From NCBI GenBank assembly GCA_010015675.1, contig ML976980.1, positions 642,481-691,457 on the forward strand: a stretch of DNA of 48,977 nt, in the 5' to 3' direction. The first letter of the stretch is position 1. Every line of letters begins with the position of its first letter. Shown here piece after piece: positions 1 to 11,347 of this stretch. A program made the translations under genes and the position numbers. The notes under the pieces are model-generated. The model did not search any database. It was given only the letters and a program-made list of their open reading frames with translations, and was not told the DNA's origin. The stretch is from Byssothecium circinans. Taxonomy: Eukaryota > Ascomycota > Dothideomycetes > Pleosporales > Massarinaceae.

Positions 1-103
1 ATAGCTCTTATATTTAAATTGTTATTAAAGGTTGAATATTTGATTTTCCTTGCCAAGCTTTTGAGCGGTTCAGTGGTGTAGGCGGTTTGGTGGTGCTTTA
101 CGT
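1..103. mobile_element. Right end of a TIR transposon cut by the window edge
   Basis: The block 28-103 matches, with C/T and G/A differences, the right end of the element at 11100-12101: both carry the phrase around GGTTGAAT.TTTGATTTTCC followed by a GC-richer subterminal part with repeated GGTGGT units. The end lies at 103 and is followed by TA (104-105), the dinucleotide that flanks the other TIR elements here. Most of the element lies outside the window. No coding frame is visible. Confidence 0.6.
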
Positions 104-105
104 TA

Positions 106-401
106 GTAAATTCTATATTACTATACTTATTATAAAAGATAGTAAAGATTATTTCCTAACTTATTACTATTAGTTTATATAGGCTACTTTAAGATAGACT
201 TACCTAAAAACGTAAGCCTCTACTAGATCTAAGGTAATATATAGATTCTATAAATTTACTAATTCTTAAAGTACTAAAAGTATAGGCTATAGTAAGAGCC
301 TATACCTTAACTCTCTACTATAGCTTTAGAAGTATAAACTAATCATTCTTCTACTACTATATTCCTAAGTGTAAAAAATAATTTTATAAGCTATATTACT
401 A
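106..401. other. AT-rich sequence without recognisable features
   Basis: Very AT-rich and rich in TA dinucleotides, with no open frame and no similarity to the neighbouring elements that I could see. It is probably an older repeat degraded by RIP into which the element starting at 404 inserted. Confidence 0.5.
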
Positions 402-403
402 TA

Positions 404-467
404 ACGTATTCTACTATCGAACCGCCCACACTATTAAACTACTTATGATTCCTTAGCAACACTAACT
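404..467 (+). repeat. Left TIR (64 bp) of Fot1-like copy 1
   Basis: It matches the 64-bp TIRs of copy 2 (12587-12650 and 14398-14461) except for C/T transitions, as expected from RIP. Inside it the motif AACCGCCCACACTAT and a diverged second unit follow one another. Confidence 0.85.
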
Positions 468-1076
468 CCATCTTTAACGCGAAAATGCCTCAATAACAAA
501 GGTCTAAATGACTGCAACATGAAGGCAGACTATAGCTTGCCCTTAATGCATATAATAGAGGCTAATTTGAAAGCTATTAAAGTGCTGCTATAGCCTTTAA
601 CGTTAAGCCTCGTGTCCTTACTAAACACGCTAGAGGAATACCTTTTTAACTAGAAACAGTACTAAACTGTTTAAAACTGTCCCTAACTAAGTAGGAGACA
701 CTTATCTAATATATCCTTAACCTTGATTCACGAGGATTTGCGCCTACGTTAGGCGAAGTATCAGATATGGCGAATAAACTATTGCGTAAGCAAGGTAGTA
801 AAAACGTAGGCATTAACTAGGTAGCACGGTTTATAAACTATTTAGAATAGTTACGAATAGTTTAGAACTATTTAAAGGACTATTAGAGGGTAAAACAGGA
901 AGATCCTAAGGTAGTTAATGCGTAGTTTAAGCTTATATAGGATACTAAAGCAAAGTACAGCATACATGATAATAATATACATAACTTTAATAAAACTAGC
1001 TTTTAGATAGGTGTTATTAGCTTTATGAAAGTAGTTACTAGCTTAGAGAAGCAAGCAAGGCCTATAACGGTTCAGC

Positions 1077-1081
1077 TAGGC
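1077..1081. repeat. 5-bp target duplication, left copy (TAGGC)
   Basis: TAGGC directly precedes the TGTTA start of the 5' LTR. The right counterpart CAGGT (8611-8615) follows the 3' LTR. Both derive from CAGGC by one C->T each. In the uninterrupted copy 2 the same site is GCCTA on the plus strand (13784-13788), which is TAGGC in transposase orientation, and the flanks continue without a break. Confidence 0.75.
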
Positions 1082-1569
1082 TGTTATGAATAGGATAGAT
1101 ATAGGGTATCTAGGACTAGATAATGCAGCGCAAAGGGTGTTAAGACTAGAGGATAGCGACATAATAATGCGCAGGGTAGGATTAAGTCAGCAGTCACGTG
1201 ACATTAATCTTGCTAAGAATACTAATCTCTAGAGATTAGGCTTAAATGAAGGAGCAAGAAGTAATCTTACCTTTAAGGGTAATCTCTAGGGATTAGGGCC
1301 TATAAGATAGAGCGAAGAAATAGGATAAGTAGTATAAAGACTAGATAGGTTTCCTTTATCTTTCTAATTCTAATTCTTTATAGTTAACTCTTTATAGTTC
1401 ATCTCTTACCTAGATTAATACTTAGTTATTCTATAGTTAGTTATAGAATTAGTTACTTTTATACGTTTGCTTTTTAAACTACTAAAGCATACTACTTAAC
1501 GTATACGCCTTATACTAGTTAACCTCCCCTAATATAGATTAGGCTTAGCAAGTATACCCCTTAGTAATA
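1082..1569 (+). repeat. 5' LTR (488 bp)
   Basis: It starts TGTTATGAATAGG and ends CCTTAGTAATA. It aligns over its whole length with 8123-8610, with mostly C/T and G/A differences. The final TAATA corresponds to TAACA in the 3' copy, a C->T change. Confidence 0.88.
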
Positions 1570-1582
1570 CTTTAACTACCTA

Positions 1583-1598
1583 TAGGTTCAAGAACCTA
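1583..1598 (+). other. Short hairpin just inside the 5' LTR, in the primer-binding-site zone
   Basis: TAGGTTC, a two-base AA loop, then GAACCTA (1583-1598) form a perfect 7-bp stem starting 14 nt after the LTR. No clear TGG-started tRNA-complementary primer-binding site is seen, though RIP may have obscured one. Some Ty3/gypsy lineages (Tf1 type) self-prime. Whether this stem relates to priming is only an inference. Confidence 0.35.
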
Positions 1599-1759
1599 AA
1601 CGTACGTAATAGTAGCTCTCACTACCCTATGTGCTACTAGCAGCGCTAGTACGCCTACTTTAAGTCTGGCATTAGTAATGGCTAACTAGGCTAACTAGTT
1701 ATAGTAATAGGCTGAATAGATTAATGGATTAATGTAAGTGATTACTTAACTCTAGGCTA

Positions 1760-4700
1760 AGGATACTATACCCTGTAGAAAGATTACGGCGCTAGAGAAG
1801 TATAATAGAGGATAAGATAGCTTAAAGCTATTCCTTACTAATATGGATTTGTACTGTTGATTTAATGCCCTAACAGAGGACTTAGATAAGATCCTCGTGG
1901 CTAGCATGCACCTAAAGGATAAGGTAGCCATGTGGATGCAACCCTTCATAGACGACTATCTTATAAATAAGATAAGGTATTGCAAAGATGACACGAAGAC
2001 TATCTTTAAAAGCTGGATAGTGTTTAAAGATAAGATTTAGAAGGTATTTAAAGAACTTAATAAAGAGACCTAGGTAGAGTAAAAGATATCTTAGATCTAG
2101 CAGGATAGGTTAGTTATAAGATATATAACAGAGTTTAAATAACTATAGTTAAAGATTAATTAGGATGATGCGCTGTTGTGCACAGCCTTCTATAATGGGT
2201 TAAAGGAAATAGTTAAGGATAGTATAATCTATCATAATAAGCTAGAAGACTTACAAGACATAATTAACCTAGCTACCTAAATTAATAATAGACTCTATGA
2301 ATAAGTAATGTAGAAGAAGTAAAGGGACATAATAGTTATTCCTAACTCTAGAAGATATAGAAGGCTAAAGACACTATGATATAACTAAGATAGTAATATA
2401 GTGATGACAGATAAAGTCTAATAAAAGAAGTAGTTTAATAAAGGTAAGGGAAGATAGCTAGATAGCCTAACCTGTAAATAACACTAGGAACGCTTTAAGA
2501 AGAAAGCATGTCTCTAATATAGTAAAGTAGGACACTTCCACAGAGACTACCTAAAGAACTAAGGCTAAGTAACTAAGCTTAGAGTAGTCAAGATTAGAAT
2601 AATCAAGTCTAAGGTAATAGGACCTAAGGAAGGTAAACTAGAGGTGCCACGTTAGTAGTCTACTTCTTACCTACCTCTAGAACTAGATTAGGTAATAGAA
2701 CCCTCTAATAATAACATTAGTAAAGTAGAGTCTATTTTAGCCTAAATAACTTAACCCTTAAACTAGATAGATGACTACGAGGTCCTTTAACAGCTTAAAA
2801 ACAATCTATGCTAGATGTGTAGGGATAATACACATAAAGGTAAAATGTGTACTTAAGATACACTAGTATGCGGCGGCCATGCCCACGAAGTGATAGTAGT
2901 AGTGATGAAAGAATAAAGTCTATAAATAAAAGTATAATAAATTAAGATTAATAATAAATATAACAAAGTTAATTAGTATAACTGCACTAGGGAGCACTAC
3001 GTCACTTACCTATAGGAAAGAAGAAGCGTGCGACACATGCCTAGACGAGCCTCTTACGCCCTTCTCCTAAAGAAGGACTACTTAGAAGATAACTACCACG
3101 TACACTACTTTAAGTATTAGTAGAAATAGCATAAACGCCTAGGATAGAGTAGGTGCTATAATACGCACTACTAACTACACTAGCTTAGTAAGCATGTCGC
3201 AGGATACTAGCTAGCTAGTAGAATAGATAGGGAAGTATTAGAGTGTAAGGATAGCACGTGCCTATACTATTACCCTATAGGACACCCTTTAGATAAGGGA
3301 CATAAGGAGCTTAATTAGAACTAGTATGTATTATTACTAGGATGCATGTTCCATCTCCTCCTAAAGAAAGAAGCAGCATAGACTAGGCATAGAGCTAACT
3401 ATAAGCTACTACCTCCTTCTAAGTGTCTAGCAGACGTATATAAACGCTATAAATTCCTAGCTCTTCCTAATAAGACTAAGGAAGACGCTTTTAAATGAAA
3501 AATAACACTCACGTAACAAATATGGCGAACGTTGCTAGAGACGTAATACTAGCTACGAGGCCATCTAGAAGATAGGGCTGCTAGAGATGACATCTTATAT
3601 ACTTAGACTATAAGACGCCCGCCTAGAGCTATTATTAGGGAGAGTTATAATAACCTACCCTATAGATAGTGCTTTAATGACATGTATTAAGCACACCTCT
3701 TAGAGAAACTTAGGAAAGGTTTCCTGCGAAGGAATGAACTAGAGATAGAGCATGGTTGCCTATCTTAGATAGTGTGTTATAATGACAGCTATCTAATATA
3801 CCTATCTAATAAGTAGAGATTAGGTTAGTTTCTAAAGAAACCTAGAGGATTAAAAAACTAGGATGCTACTAGGGATAGAGTTACGCTAGTAAGAGCATTC
3901 CTACTATAACCCTATATAATGTATGACACCTAGAACCACTAGTTCATTAATTAAAGGTAGAGGTGCGCGTATACGGACGTAGGCTTACAGCACTAGTAGA
4001 TAGTAGAGCTGTATAGATAATTATCTCCCTATAAGTAGTTAAGAAATATAATATACCCTATTAAGATAAGGAACGTTTAATATGAGTAGTACTAGCTGAT
4101 AATAGACTAATGTCCTATAGTAATAGATTCTTAAGGTTAGAAACCTAAGAAGTGTTATTCTACGTACTTAGAATTAAGGACACAACATCTCTCAACATTA
4201 TAAATCTTGGTAAAGAAGACATGTTAATTAGTTATAATTGGCTTAGGAAGCATAATCCTACTATTAATTAGTAGAAAGGTATAATATTTAGCTAAAAACT
4301 AGCGCGCAAGGTTACTAGAACACGCTATAGAAGATTAAGCCTAGCAATCTAAAGCTTACCTAGTTAGACTAGGTAGATTAGCAAGATATCACCTCATAAG
4401 ATTAAGAGGATCTATAAGAAGGACCCTTCACAAATAAGAGTTATCTAGATATAGAGAGTTGCGCCCATAAAGGATGAACCCTAACCAATAATACTACTAG
4501 AATATAAGGAGTTTTAAGACCTATTTAAGGAAATAGAGGAAACCGCATTACTAGATCACTAGGAATAGGATCATGAGATTTACCTAAAGGAAGGCGCAAG
4601 GCTGCGCCTAGGACTAATATACCCGCTTACATTTAAATAGCAGCTAGAGCTGCGGGAATACATTAAGAAGAACTTAAAGTAAGGGTATATATAAAAGAGT

Positions 4701-7375
4701 GCAAGCTCTATAGCTTTACTAATTCTCTTTATCCTAAAGAAGAATAGAAAGCTACGACTCTATATAGATTATAGATAGCTAAACTACGTCATGAGGAAGA
4801 ACTAATATCCTCTTCCTTTAATCTAAGAACTTATGGACCGCTTCTAAGGAGTTAAGTAGATTATGAAATTTAATATATAAGACAGATTCCATTAGATATG
4901 GATAGCTAAGGGCTTTGAATGGCTAACTACCTTTAAGACTTAGTATAGACTGTATAAGTATATGGTTATGCCCTTTAGACTAATGAACGCGCCTATAACG
5001 TTTTAGGTACTTATTAATAGAGCACTTTATAAATACTTAGATATTTTTATAACTACGTACCTAGATAATATACTAGTGTATACCTTAGGAACGCTTAAGG
5101 ATTATATTAAACACGTTAAGGTGCTTAGGAAACTTAGGGAGTATTAATTACCCTTATAGCTAGAAAAATGTAAATTCTACATCACGGAGATAGATTACTT
5201 AGGATTTATTATTTCACGAGACGGCATCGCTATGGACCCGAAGAAAGTCAAAACTATAAAGGAATAGCTAAAACCTAAGATAGTTAAGGACGTGCAATCC
5301 TTCTTAGGATTTGCTAACTTCTACTAGAAGTTCATTTAGGGATACTTAAAGACTACAGCGCCTCTCATAGAAATTACTAAGAAGGAAAAAGGATTCTATT
5401 AGGGCCAAGAATAGTAGAAGGCTTTTAAGAAGCTTAAGGAATTATTCTTATTAGCCCTTATGCTTTAGATGCACGACCTAGAATAACTACTGTAAGTAAA
5501 GATGGACGCATTAGACTACGCCTTAGGAGTAATTCTCTTATAATAAGGCAAAGATAGGAAATAGAGACTAGTATTCTACTATTCTTAGAAGTTCTTAGGA
5601 GCAGAACTTAACTACGACGTTTACGACAAGGAACTACTAGTAATAGTAGATGCCTTTAAATAGTAGTAAGCCTAGCTAGTAGGCGCTAAACACTAGGTAG
5701 AGGTGTATTTAGATTACTAGAACCTAATGAGTTTTATAATAACTAAGAAACTTAAGTAATAATAGGTTAGATAAGCTAAGATAATAGTAGATTATAACTT
5801 TAAGGTACACTATCACCCAGGATCACTAAATGGAGTGGCGGACGCCCTTAGCTAAAGATCTAATCTTTAGGAAACAGACAGACCCATCACATATGACGTA
5901 GTCCTATGAAAGGACTATAATAGAAGTATTAGCTATAATTAACCCTAATTAACTAAGGTAGCTAGGATTAATTACTAAGGACTAAGGATACACAATCTTA
6001 TAGACTATAATCATTTAACCCTAGAATAGAGGGTAGAATATGATTTAGCAAATTATCTTAGGGCAAGACTACCCTAAGACAACAATTAATAAATCATACT
6101 ACGCGAAGGTCTTGCATCAACCTTAATATAGAAGCTACATAAGTCTAAAGAATATAGACACCCCAGGATCAATAAGATAGTTCAATGGATTTCAAATGAA
6201 TACTTAATCCCTAACGTACGAAAAGCAGTTTAGAATGCGATAGGCAACTATTTAGCCTATTCTAAGAATAAGCCTAAGAGATATAAGCCCTATAGACTAC
6301 TCTAATTACTAGAACCACCTATACGCCTATGGATCAGCGTTATAATGGACTTCATAGTGAAGCTCCTAAGATCGCTAGAACCTAGATTAGCATGGTTATG
6401 CGACTTAATACTAGTAATCGTAGACTAATTGACTAAGGCATTAATATTCGTACTAATAGAAGAAATAGTTATAGCTAAAGAAATAGCTTATAAGGTAACT
6501 AAGGCACTTGTTAGTTAACATAGTGTGCTAGAATAGTTCATCACTAATTATAGAACGCTATTTACCTCTAAATATTAGAGCACGTTCCTAGCAAAGCTTA
6601 GAATTAATAAGAAGCTTTTAACTAGCTTCTACCTGTAGATAGATAGTTAGACGGAACGAATGAACTAGATACTAGAATAGTATCTAAGGATATACGCTAA
6701 TAAGCTATAGGATAACTAGGTTAAACTCCTACTAACAGCGCAATTAGCCTATAATAGCATAAGATCCTTAACAACAGGATACTCACCGCACTACGCGAAT
6801 TATAGATATGAGCTAATTACTCATTGAAATCCTAAGGATGTTAAGAGTCTTTTAGCTAGAGCTAACGACAAGGCACGACTACTTCGCGAATTGCATAACG
6901 AATTAAGTAGATAAATTGCTTAATGGAACCTTACAACAGCTAGATTAGTGAATAAGAAAAGGCTTAAGGGACTAACCCTTAAAGAGGGGGATAAAGTTTT
7001 CCTATTATAAAAAAACCTAAAAACTAAACAGCCATGCGATAAACTAGATAACCTCTAAATAGGACCCTTTCAAATCCTAGAGGCTAAAGGACTAGTGACG
7101 TTTAAGCTAGAACTCCCTAAGGGCATACGTATACACCCTATCTTTTATAAATTACTCCTTAAACTAGCACTACTGGACGCCAAAGTTAAGACGCGAATTA
7201 AGCTTAAGGATGAAGACTATAAGGTTAAAGAAATTAAGGACCTACGTAAATTTAAACGTTAGTAGAAATACTTAGTTAAATAGAAGGACTAGCTAGATAG
7301 CTAGAATACCTAGGAACTAATACGGAATCTTATGGGCTGTAAGGATTTAGTGAAGGACTATTACTAATAGCATCC
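1760..7375 (+). pseudogene. gag-pol relic of the chromovirus
   Basis: In conceptual translation with stops read through: a Gag-like region at about 1830-2300 (phrases such as DKVAMWMQPF and LCTAFYNGLKE); a degraded CCHC zinc knuckle at about 2506-2560 (VGHFHRDY, last Cys changed to Tyr); reverse transcriptase at about 4600-5330 (MPFRLMNAP; active site YLDN at 5058-5069 where YLDD is expected; DVQSFLGFANFY); RNase H at about 5490-5720 (AELNYDVYDKELLVIVDAFK); integrase at about 6080-7000 (IMDFIVKLL, QLAYNSI, TTGYSPHYANY); and a chromodomain at about 7205-7370. The D->N change at the catalytic YLDD is a G->A transition, as RIP would give. The product is inferred to be non-functional. Confidence 0.85.
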
Positions 7376-7429
7376 AAAGGTAGCAGATCCGCATTCGCTA
7401 GGAAAATAGAAAAATTAAAAGATAAGGAA

Positions 7430-7845
7430 GGATTAAATGAAAGAAAAAAGTTAGCCTGCAACCAGCCTAGGTTAGTTAACGATACGGGTAGTAATAGTGA
7501 AGGCGTAATAGTAGCATCTATACTCTTAGGAGTGGTAGTTAATAACTTAGCCTCGCGCTTAAGGCTCTCTATCTCTTCTATTAAGGCTAACTCCTAATAA
7601 TACATCTTCTTCTCTTAATAATTAAGATGTAGAAGCTCTAACTACAACTTACGCAGAGACTTCTCTAGCTCAAGCAAACACTAACGTACGTGATCTTGCT
7701 TTGCGTTAAGCTTAGCCTACTCTTAAGGAGTCACGACTAGATCATACTTAGAGTTGTGATCTAGATACTTGAAACAGCGCCTAGAATCTAGGCTTATGAC
7801 GCACTTCTAACTCTCCTTATGATAAGAAGAGTAAGGGGAAGGCAT
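7430..7845 (-). pseudogene. Antisense frame between pol and the 3' LTR (coiled-coil protein relic)
   Basis: On the minus strand a frame opens with ATG at 7845 (MPSPYSSYHKES) and stays protein-like for about 110 or more codons, broken only by TAA/TAG at places where CAA, CAG or TGG would fit. It contains CVISLDSRRCF followed by Tyr codons where Cys would give a C-x2-C type cluster. A long helical, charged part follows (LLELEKSLRKL, ALIEEIESLKREAKLL) that looks like a coiled coil. The 3' end runs toward the chromodomain end on the other strand; its exact limit is unclear. I do not recognise a named family. A similar arrangement occurs in the second gypsy relic (16662 leftwards). Confidence 0.5.
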
Positions 7846-8122
7846 CTTGCAACCATTCACCAGAACGCGACTAGCGAGCAGTTTCTGACGAGCAGTAGAT
7901 AAGCTGGTAGGGATAAATAGGGGATCTATGTAAGGAACCTTTAGGGCTTAAGGACAGGATTCCCTAGGTATGGTTAGGTAGGAGGTTAAGAAATATCTAA
8001 GGAGGATACGACACTACTTATAGTAGGGAACTCGTACGCTTTATACGCTAGCTAAGGCCTAATGTAGCATAGTAGCTAGACCTTTATAATTATTAGGATA
8101 ATAATCCTAAAGGAGGGGATGA

Positions 8123-8610
8123 TGTTATGAAAAGGATAGATATAAGGTATCTAGGACTAGATAATGCAGCGTGGAGGGTGTTAAGACTAGAGGATAGTAA
8201 CACGATAATGCGTAAGGCAGGATTAAGTTAGTAGTTATGTAATATTAATCTTACTAAGAATACTAATCTCTAGAGATTAGGCTTAAATAAAGGAGTAAGA
8301 AGTAATCTTACCTTTAAGGGTAATCTCTAGGGATTAGGGCCTATAAGATAAAGTAAAGGAATAGGATAAGTAGTATAAAGACTAGATAGGTTTCCTTTAT
8401 CTTTCTAATTCTAATTCTTTATAGTTAACTCTCTATAGTTCATCTCTTACCTAGATTAATACTTAGTTATCCTATAGTTAGTTATAGAATTAGTTGCTTT
8501 CGCACATTTACCTCTTAAACTACTGAAGCATACTACCTAACATATATACCTTATACTAGTTGACCTCCCCTAATATAGATTAGGCTTGGCAAGTATACCC
8601 CTTAGTAACA
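8123..8610 (+). repeat. 3' LTR (488 bp)
   Basis: It begins TGTTATGAAAAGG after the purine tract at about 8110-8120 and ends CTTAGTAACA. It is the same length as the 5' LTR. The 5-bp target copy CAGGT (8611-8615) follows directly. Confidence 0.88.
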
Positions 8611-9814
8611 CAGGTGATAAAGAGTAGGTAACGGATATCTAGAGTATATATTTAAATAGTATATTTACTCTACTATTTATTATATACAAAGGACACGTCT
8701 ACATCTCTTTATAGTACTAGGAAGCTAATATACTACGCAATTAAAAGCTCTTAGTCTTAGAGAATAGATAGACGACTAATAAGCTTAGTCTTACGTAGTT
8801 AAAGCACTTTAACGCGTATACAAAGGTAAGAACTATTAGCGTCTATTAGTTGCTAATTTTAGATAGCTATGAAAGCCACCTAAATCAAGATTTTAAGGAT
8901 TATTATTAAAATAATAAGATCTTTATGCTCTATATGCTACTACACTCGTCACCCATCCTCTAGCCACTCAATGTGGTGTTATTCTCGCCGCTTAAGCGTA
9001 AGTACTTTAAGATTATTTAGGGCTTAGCGTAATAGCGTGTCTTTTACGTTAATAAGGAAGCGTTCCTACCAGCCTTTAAAGACGCGTTTTTAAGCGTATT
9101 TATGGTTTAGAACTATTAAAAGGCCTTTAAGGTAATAGGGCTAGTCCCTCTAAACGCGCAGATAGTACTTAATCGCCTTAATGTGCGTATACGTACCTTA
9201 CTAGGACCTCTACTACTAGAGACACCATAGCTATTAAGGACTCTAAGTAATACACGCGAATTTAGCTCTTAGTTAAAGTTTATACGTAATTCAATTACTT
9301 GATTACTACGGACGGCGTAGGGTAGGCTTTCGCAGCTTATTAAAGGTGCTAAGTTAGTGCTGCATAGTACTACGCTTATAAAGTCGCGCATTAAAGACCT
9401 TAAAAAGCAACTTAAGGTAATAACTAAGCGTAAAATACGCAAGCGTAAGTATATTTAGAAGGGTGGTACTATAGAGTATAGTCCTATAGTAGACTAGAAT
9501 AGTTCTAAACTATTAGAAATAGTTTAGAACTATAAAAGGGCGAGGGTGGAGGGTAAGGGTAAGGTGCGACAATTATGATAACTAGGTGTCCAGCGCTATG
9601 GTAACTATAGTAAGACTAGGCATAACGCGAGAACTTATTAAGCTAATAAAGAGGGTTCTTCTAAGTTAGAGGCTAGTACTTAGTATATATTTTTAGATAG
9701 TGATGCGGATGATAATAATAATATAGTTAAGTAAGTTAGTGTTGCCAAGGAATCATGAGCAGTTTGATAGTGTAGGTAGTTCAATAGTATAGGTAGTTTA
9801 ATAGTAGAATACGT

Positions 9815-10930
9815 TAGTCTCTTTCTAAAGGGTAGCTTAAGGATGTTATATAGCTTATACTTAATAAACTATACTATATAATTAGTACTAATACTATAAA
9901 ACGCCTAGCTAGCTATAGTAGACTTATATTTAAGGTAGATAGTATTACGTTTAAGCTTATTACCTTTACTAGCTTCTTTTTCTTCCTTTCTTTCTTTATT
10001 TCTTTACTTTCCTATTCCTCCTCTATCCTAGCTTACCTCTAGCTAGTAGTAAAGTCTTTATAGTACTAGACCATAGTTTATAAGCCTAGCCTTTTATTAC
10101 TATACCTACCCTTGATTCTAAGTATAATAGATATAACGTAGTCCTTAGATATCTTAATAGTATTTAGATTTACCCTTAGATTTAACTTCTTATATCTAGT
10201 TTTAAAATTTCACGTTAGTAAGGTTTACTAGGCTTAGAGATACTAGTATAGACTTACTAATCCTATAATACGAATACGCGCTTATAGTTTTTCTTTGTCT
10301 TTAGCTAAAGCTCTTTTAAAACATATTTTTTATTAATAATATCTTTCTTCTTCTCTATAGCTACGTTCTAACTAGCATGCTTAAAGAAGGCTTCTAGTAA
10401 AATCTTCTACGGCATATTAATAGTATAAGAAGCTATAGTATAAGAAATAGAATAAGAAATAGTATTAAGTTCTAAAACTAGTAGTAATACTACTAAGAAG
10501 ATAAGAGAGTTATAGTAATAGCTAAGGTAGTTAAGTAAGCTTAACCTAGTAGTATAATAGTACCTTTATACTATAGAAGTATAGTATAAGCTACCTTAGT
10601 ATAGAGAGATAGCGCTATATTATAGGATATTAGGGGGTATAAGGTAAAGGGGCCTATTTTATCCCTAGTCCTTAAGGGACAATTTTATCCCCCTTTTAAA
10701 ATATACCCTAGAGCCTAAAGCCTACCTCTAAGTATCCTTCTTATCTAGACTTAATAGAATTATAAGGGTCTATCTAACTTATAAATAAGTATAATTAGCT
10801 ATTAGTAGAGCGCGGGGCAACATAACTAAGTAGTAAGTAAGTAGCCTAAGGGGTAAGTAAGCTAAAGGTAATTAAAACCTAAAAAAAGTAGCACTTCTTA
10901 CTAACTATAGTAGGAAAGAGAGTACTAGAG
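9815..10930. other. RIP-degraded repeat remnants, not classified
   Basis: There is no open frame. A pyrimidine run at about 9971-10030 is a purine run on the minus strand. The minus-strand translation around 10180-9950 is Lys/Gln-rich and looks like the degraded end of some element protein. At about 10625-10690 a locally repetitive stretch has two similar TTTTATCCC phrases. I cannot name an element. Confidence 0.4.
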
Positions 10931-10934
10931 AAAT

Positions 10935-11099
10935 TTAACTATCTACCCCTATATTAATCCTATAACTATAAGATTATTTTAATTAAACTACTTCTAAATA
11001 GCTATAGTCCTCTCTATAAGTAGAACTTAAAGGAACTAGAGGCTATAAAAGAGTTTATTTAGAAGTAGCTAGAGTATAGTCTAATTAAGTAAAGCTATA
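10935..11099 (+). pseudogene. Fragment of a gypsy reverse transcriptase (N-terminal part)
   Basis: The plus-strand frame reads like the start of a Ty3/gypsy reverse transcriptase: NYKIILIKLL followed by SPLYK, NLKELEAIKEFI and LEYSLIK, with TAG at positions where Gln or Trp is expected. This parallels the typical phrase of a proline-rich loop then ELKALREYLEE..LxxGFI. It ends abruptly at the TIR element beginning at 11100, which inserted here. Confidence 0.6.
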
Positions 11100-11161
11100 A
11101 CGTATTCCACCACTGAGACGGCCAAACCACCGAGACGGCCACTTTTGCTTGGCAGCGAAAA

Positions 11162-11203
11162 NNNNNNNNNNNNNNNNNNNNNNNNNNNNNNNNNNNNNNN
11201 NNN
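11162..11203. other. Assembly gap (42 N)
   Basis: A run of 42 undetermined bases lies just inside the left TIR of the element starting at 11100. Its real length is unknown. Confidence 0.99.
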
Positions 11204-11347
11204 GTAATAAAATAGTTATTAACCTATAAAGTATTAGTAGCTAAAACCTACCTTATACTATAGATATATAGCTAAACGTTAGTAATATACTATATAACTT
11301 TCAGGACTTACTTATTAGTATATTAGTTAGTAGCTATTAAGTTATTA

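Larger units (their letters stand above)
1082..8610 (+). mobile_element. Full-length Ty3/gypsy chromovirus (LTR retrotransposon), RIP-inactivated
   Basis: This 7529-bp element is bounded by two 488-bp LTRs beginning TGTTATGA and ending AGTAACA (AGTAATA in the 5' copy). A purine tract (about 8110-8120, AAAGGAGGGGA) lies just before the 3' LTR. The internal order is gag, zinc-knuckle remnant, reverse transcriptase, RNase H, integrase and chromodomain, the order of Ty3/gypsy chromoviruses, followed by an antisense frame. It sits in transposase orientation inside Fot1-like copy 1, so it inserted later. No frame is intact: dozens of TAG stops stand where CAG or TGG is expected. Confidence 0.9.
404..9812 (+). 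mobile_element. Fot1/pogo-like DNA transposon, copy 1, split by an LTR retrotransposon
   Basis: The ends are inverted (ACGTATTC at 404, GAATACGT ending at 9812) and flanked by TA at 402-403 and 9813-9814, the target duplication of the Tc1/mariner/pogo superfamily. The left TIR is 404-467. The right TIR (about 9737-9812) holds one extra unit of about 17 bp. Removing the inserted retrotransposon (1082-8610) and one 5-bp duplication leaves 1875 bp, the same length as copy 2 (12587-14461). The right half (8611-9812) encodes in + orientation the degraded end of a DDE transposase: a frame near 8860-8900 resembles LDGHESHLN and near 8940-8985 resembles PHSSHILxPLDV. Many CAG/TGG codons have become TAG. 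This is an inactive relic. Confidence 0.88.

Noticed and set aside
1752..1949. 65-codon minus-strand frame in the 5' part of the chromovirus
   Set aside because: Antisense to the Gag-like region; short and without any pattern of its own, unlike the frame at 7430-7845.
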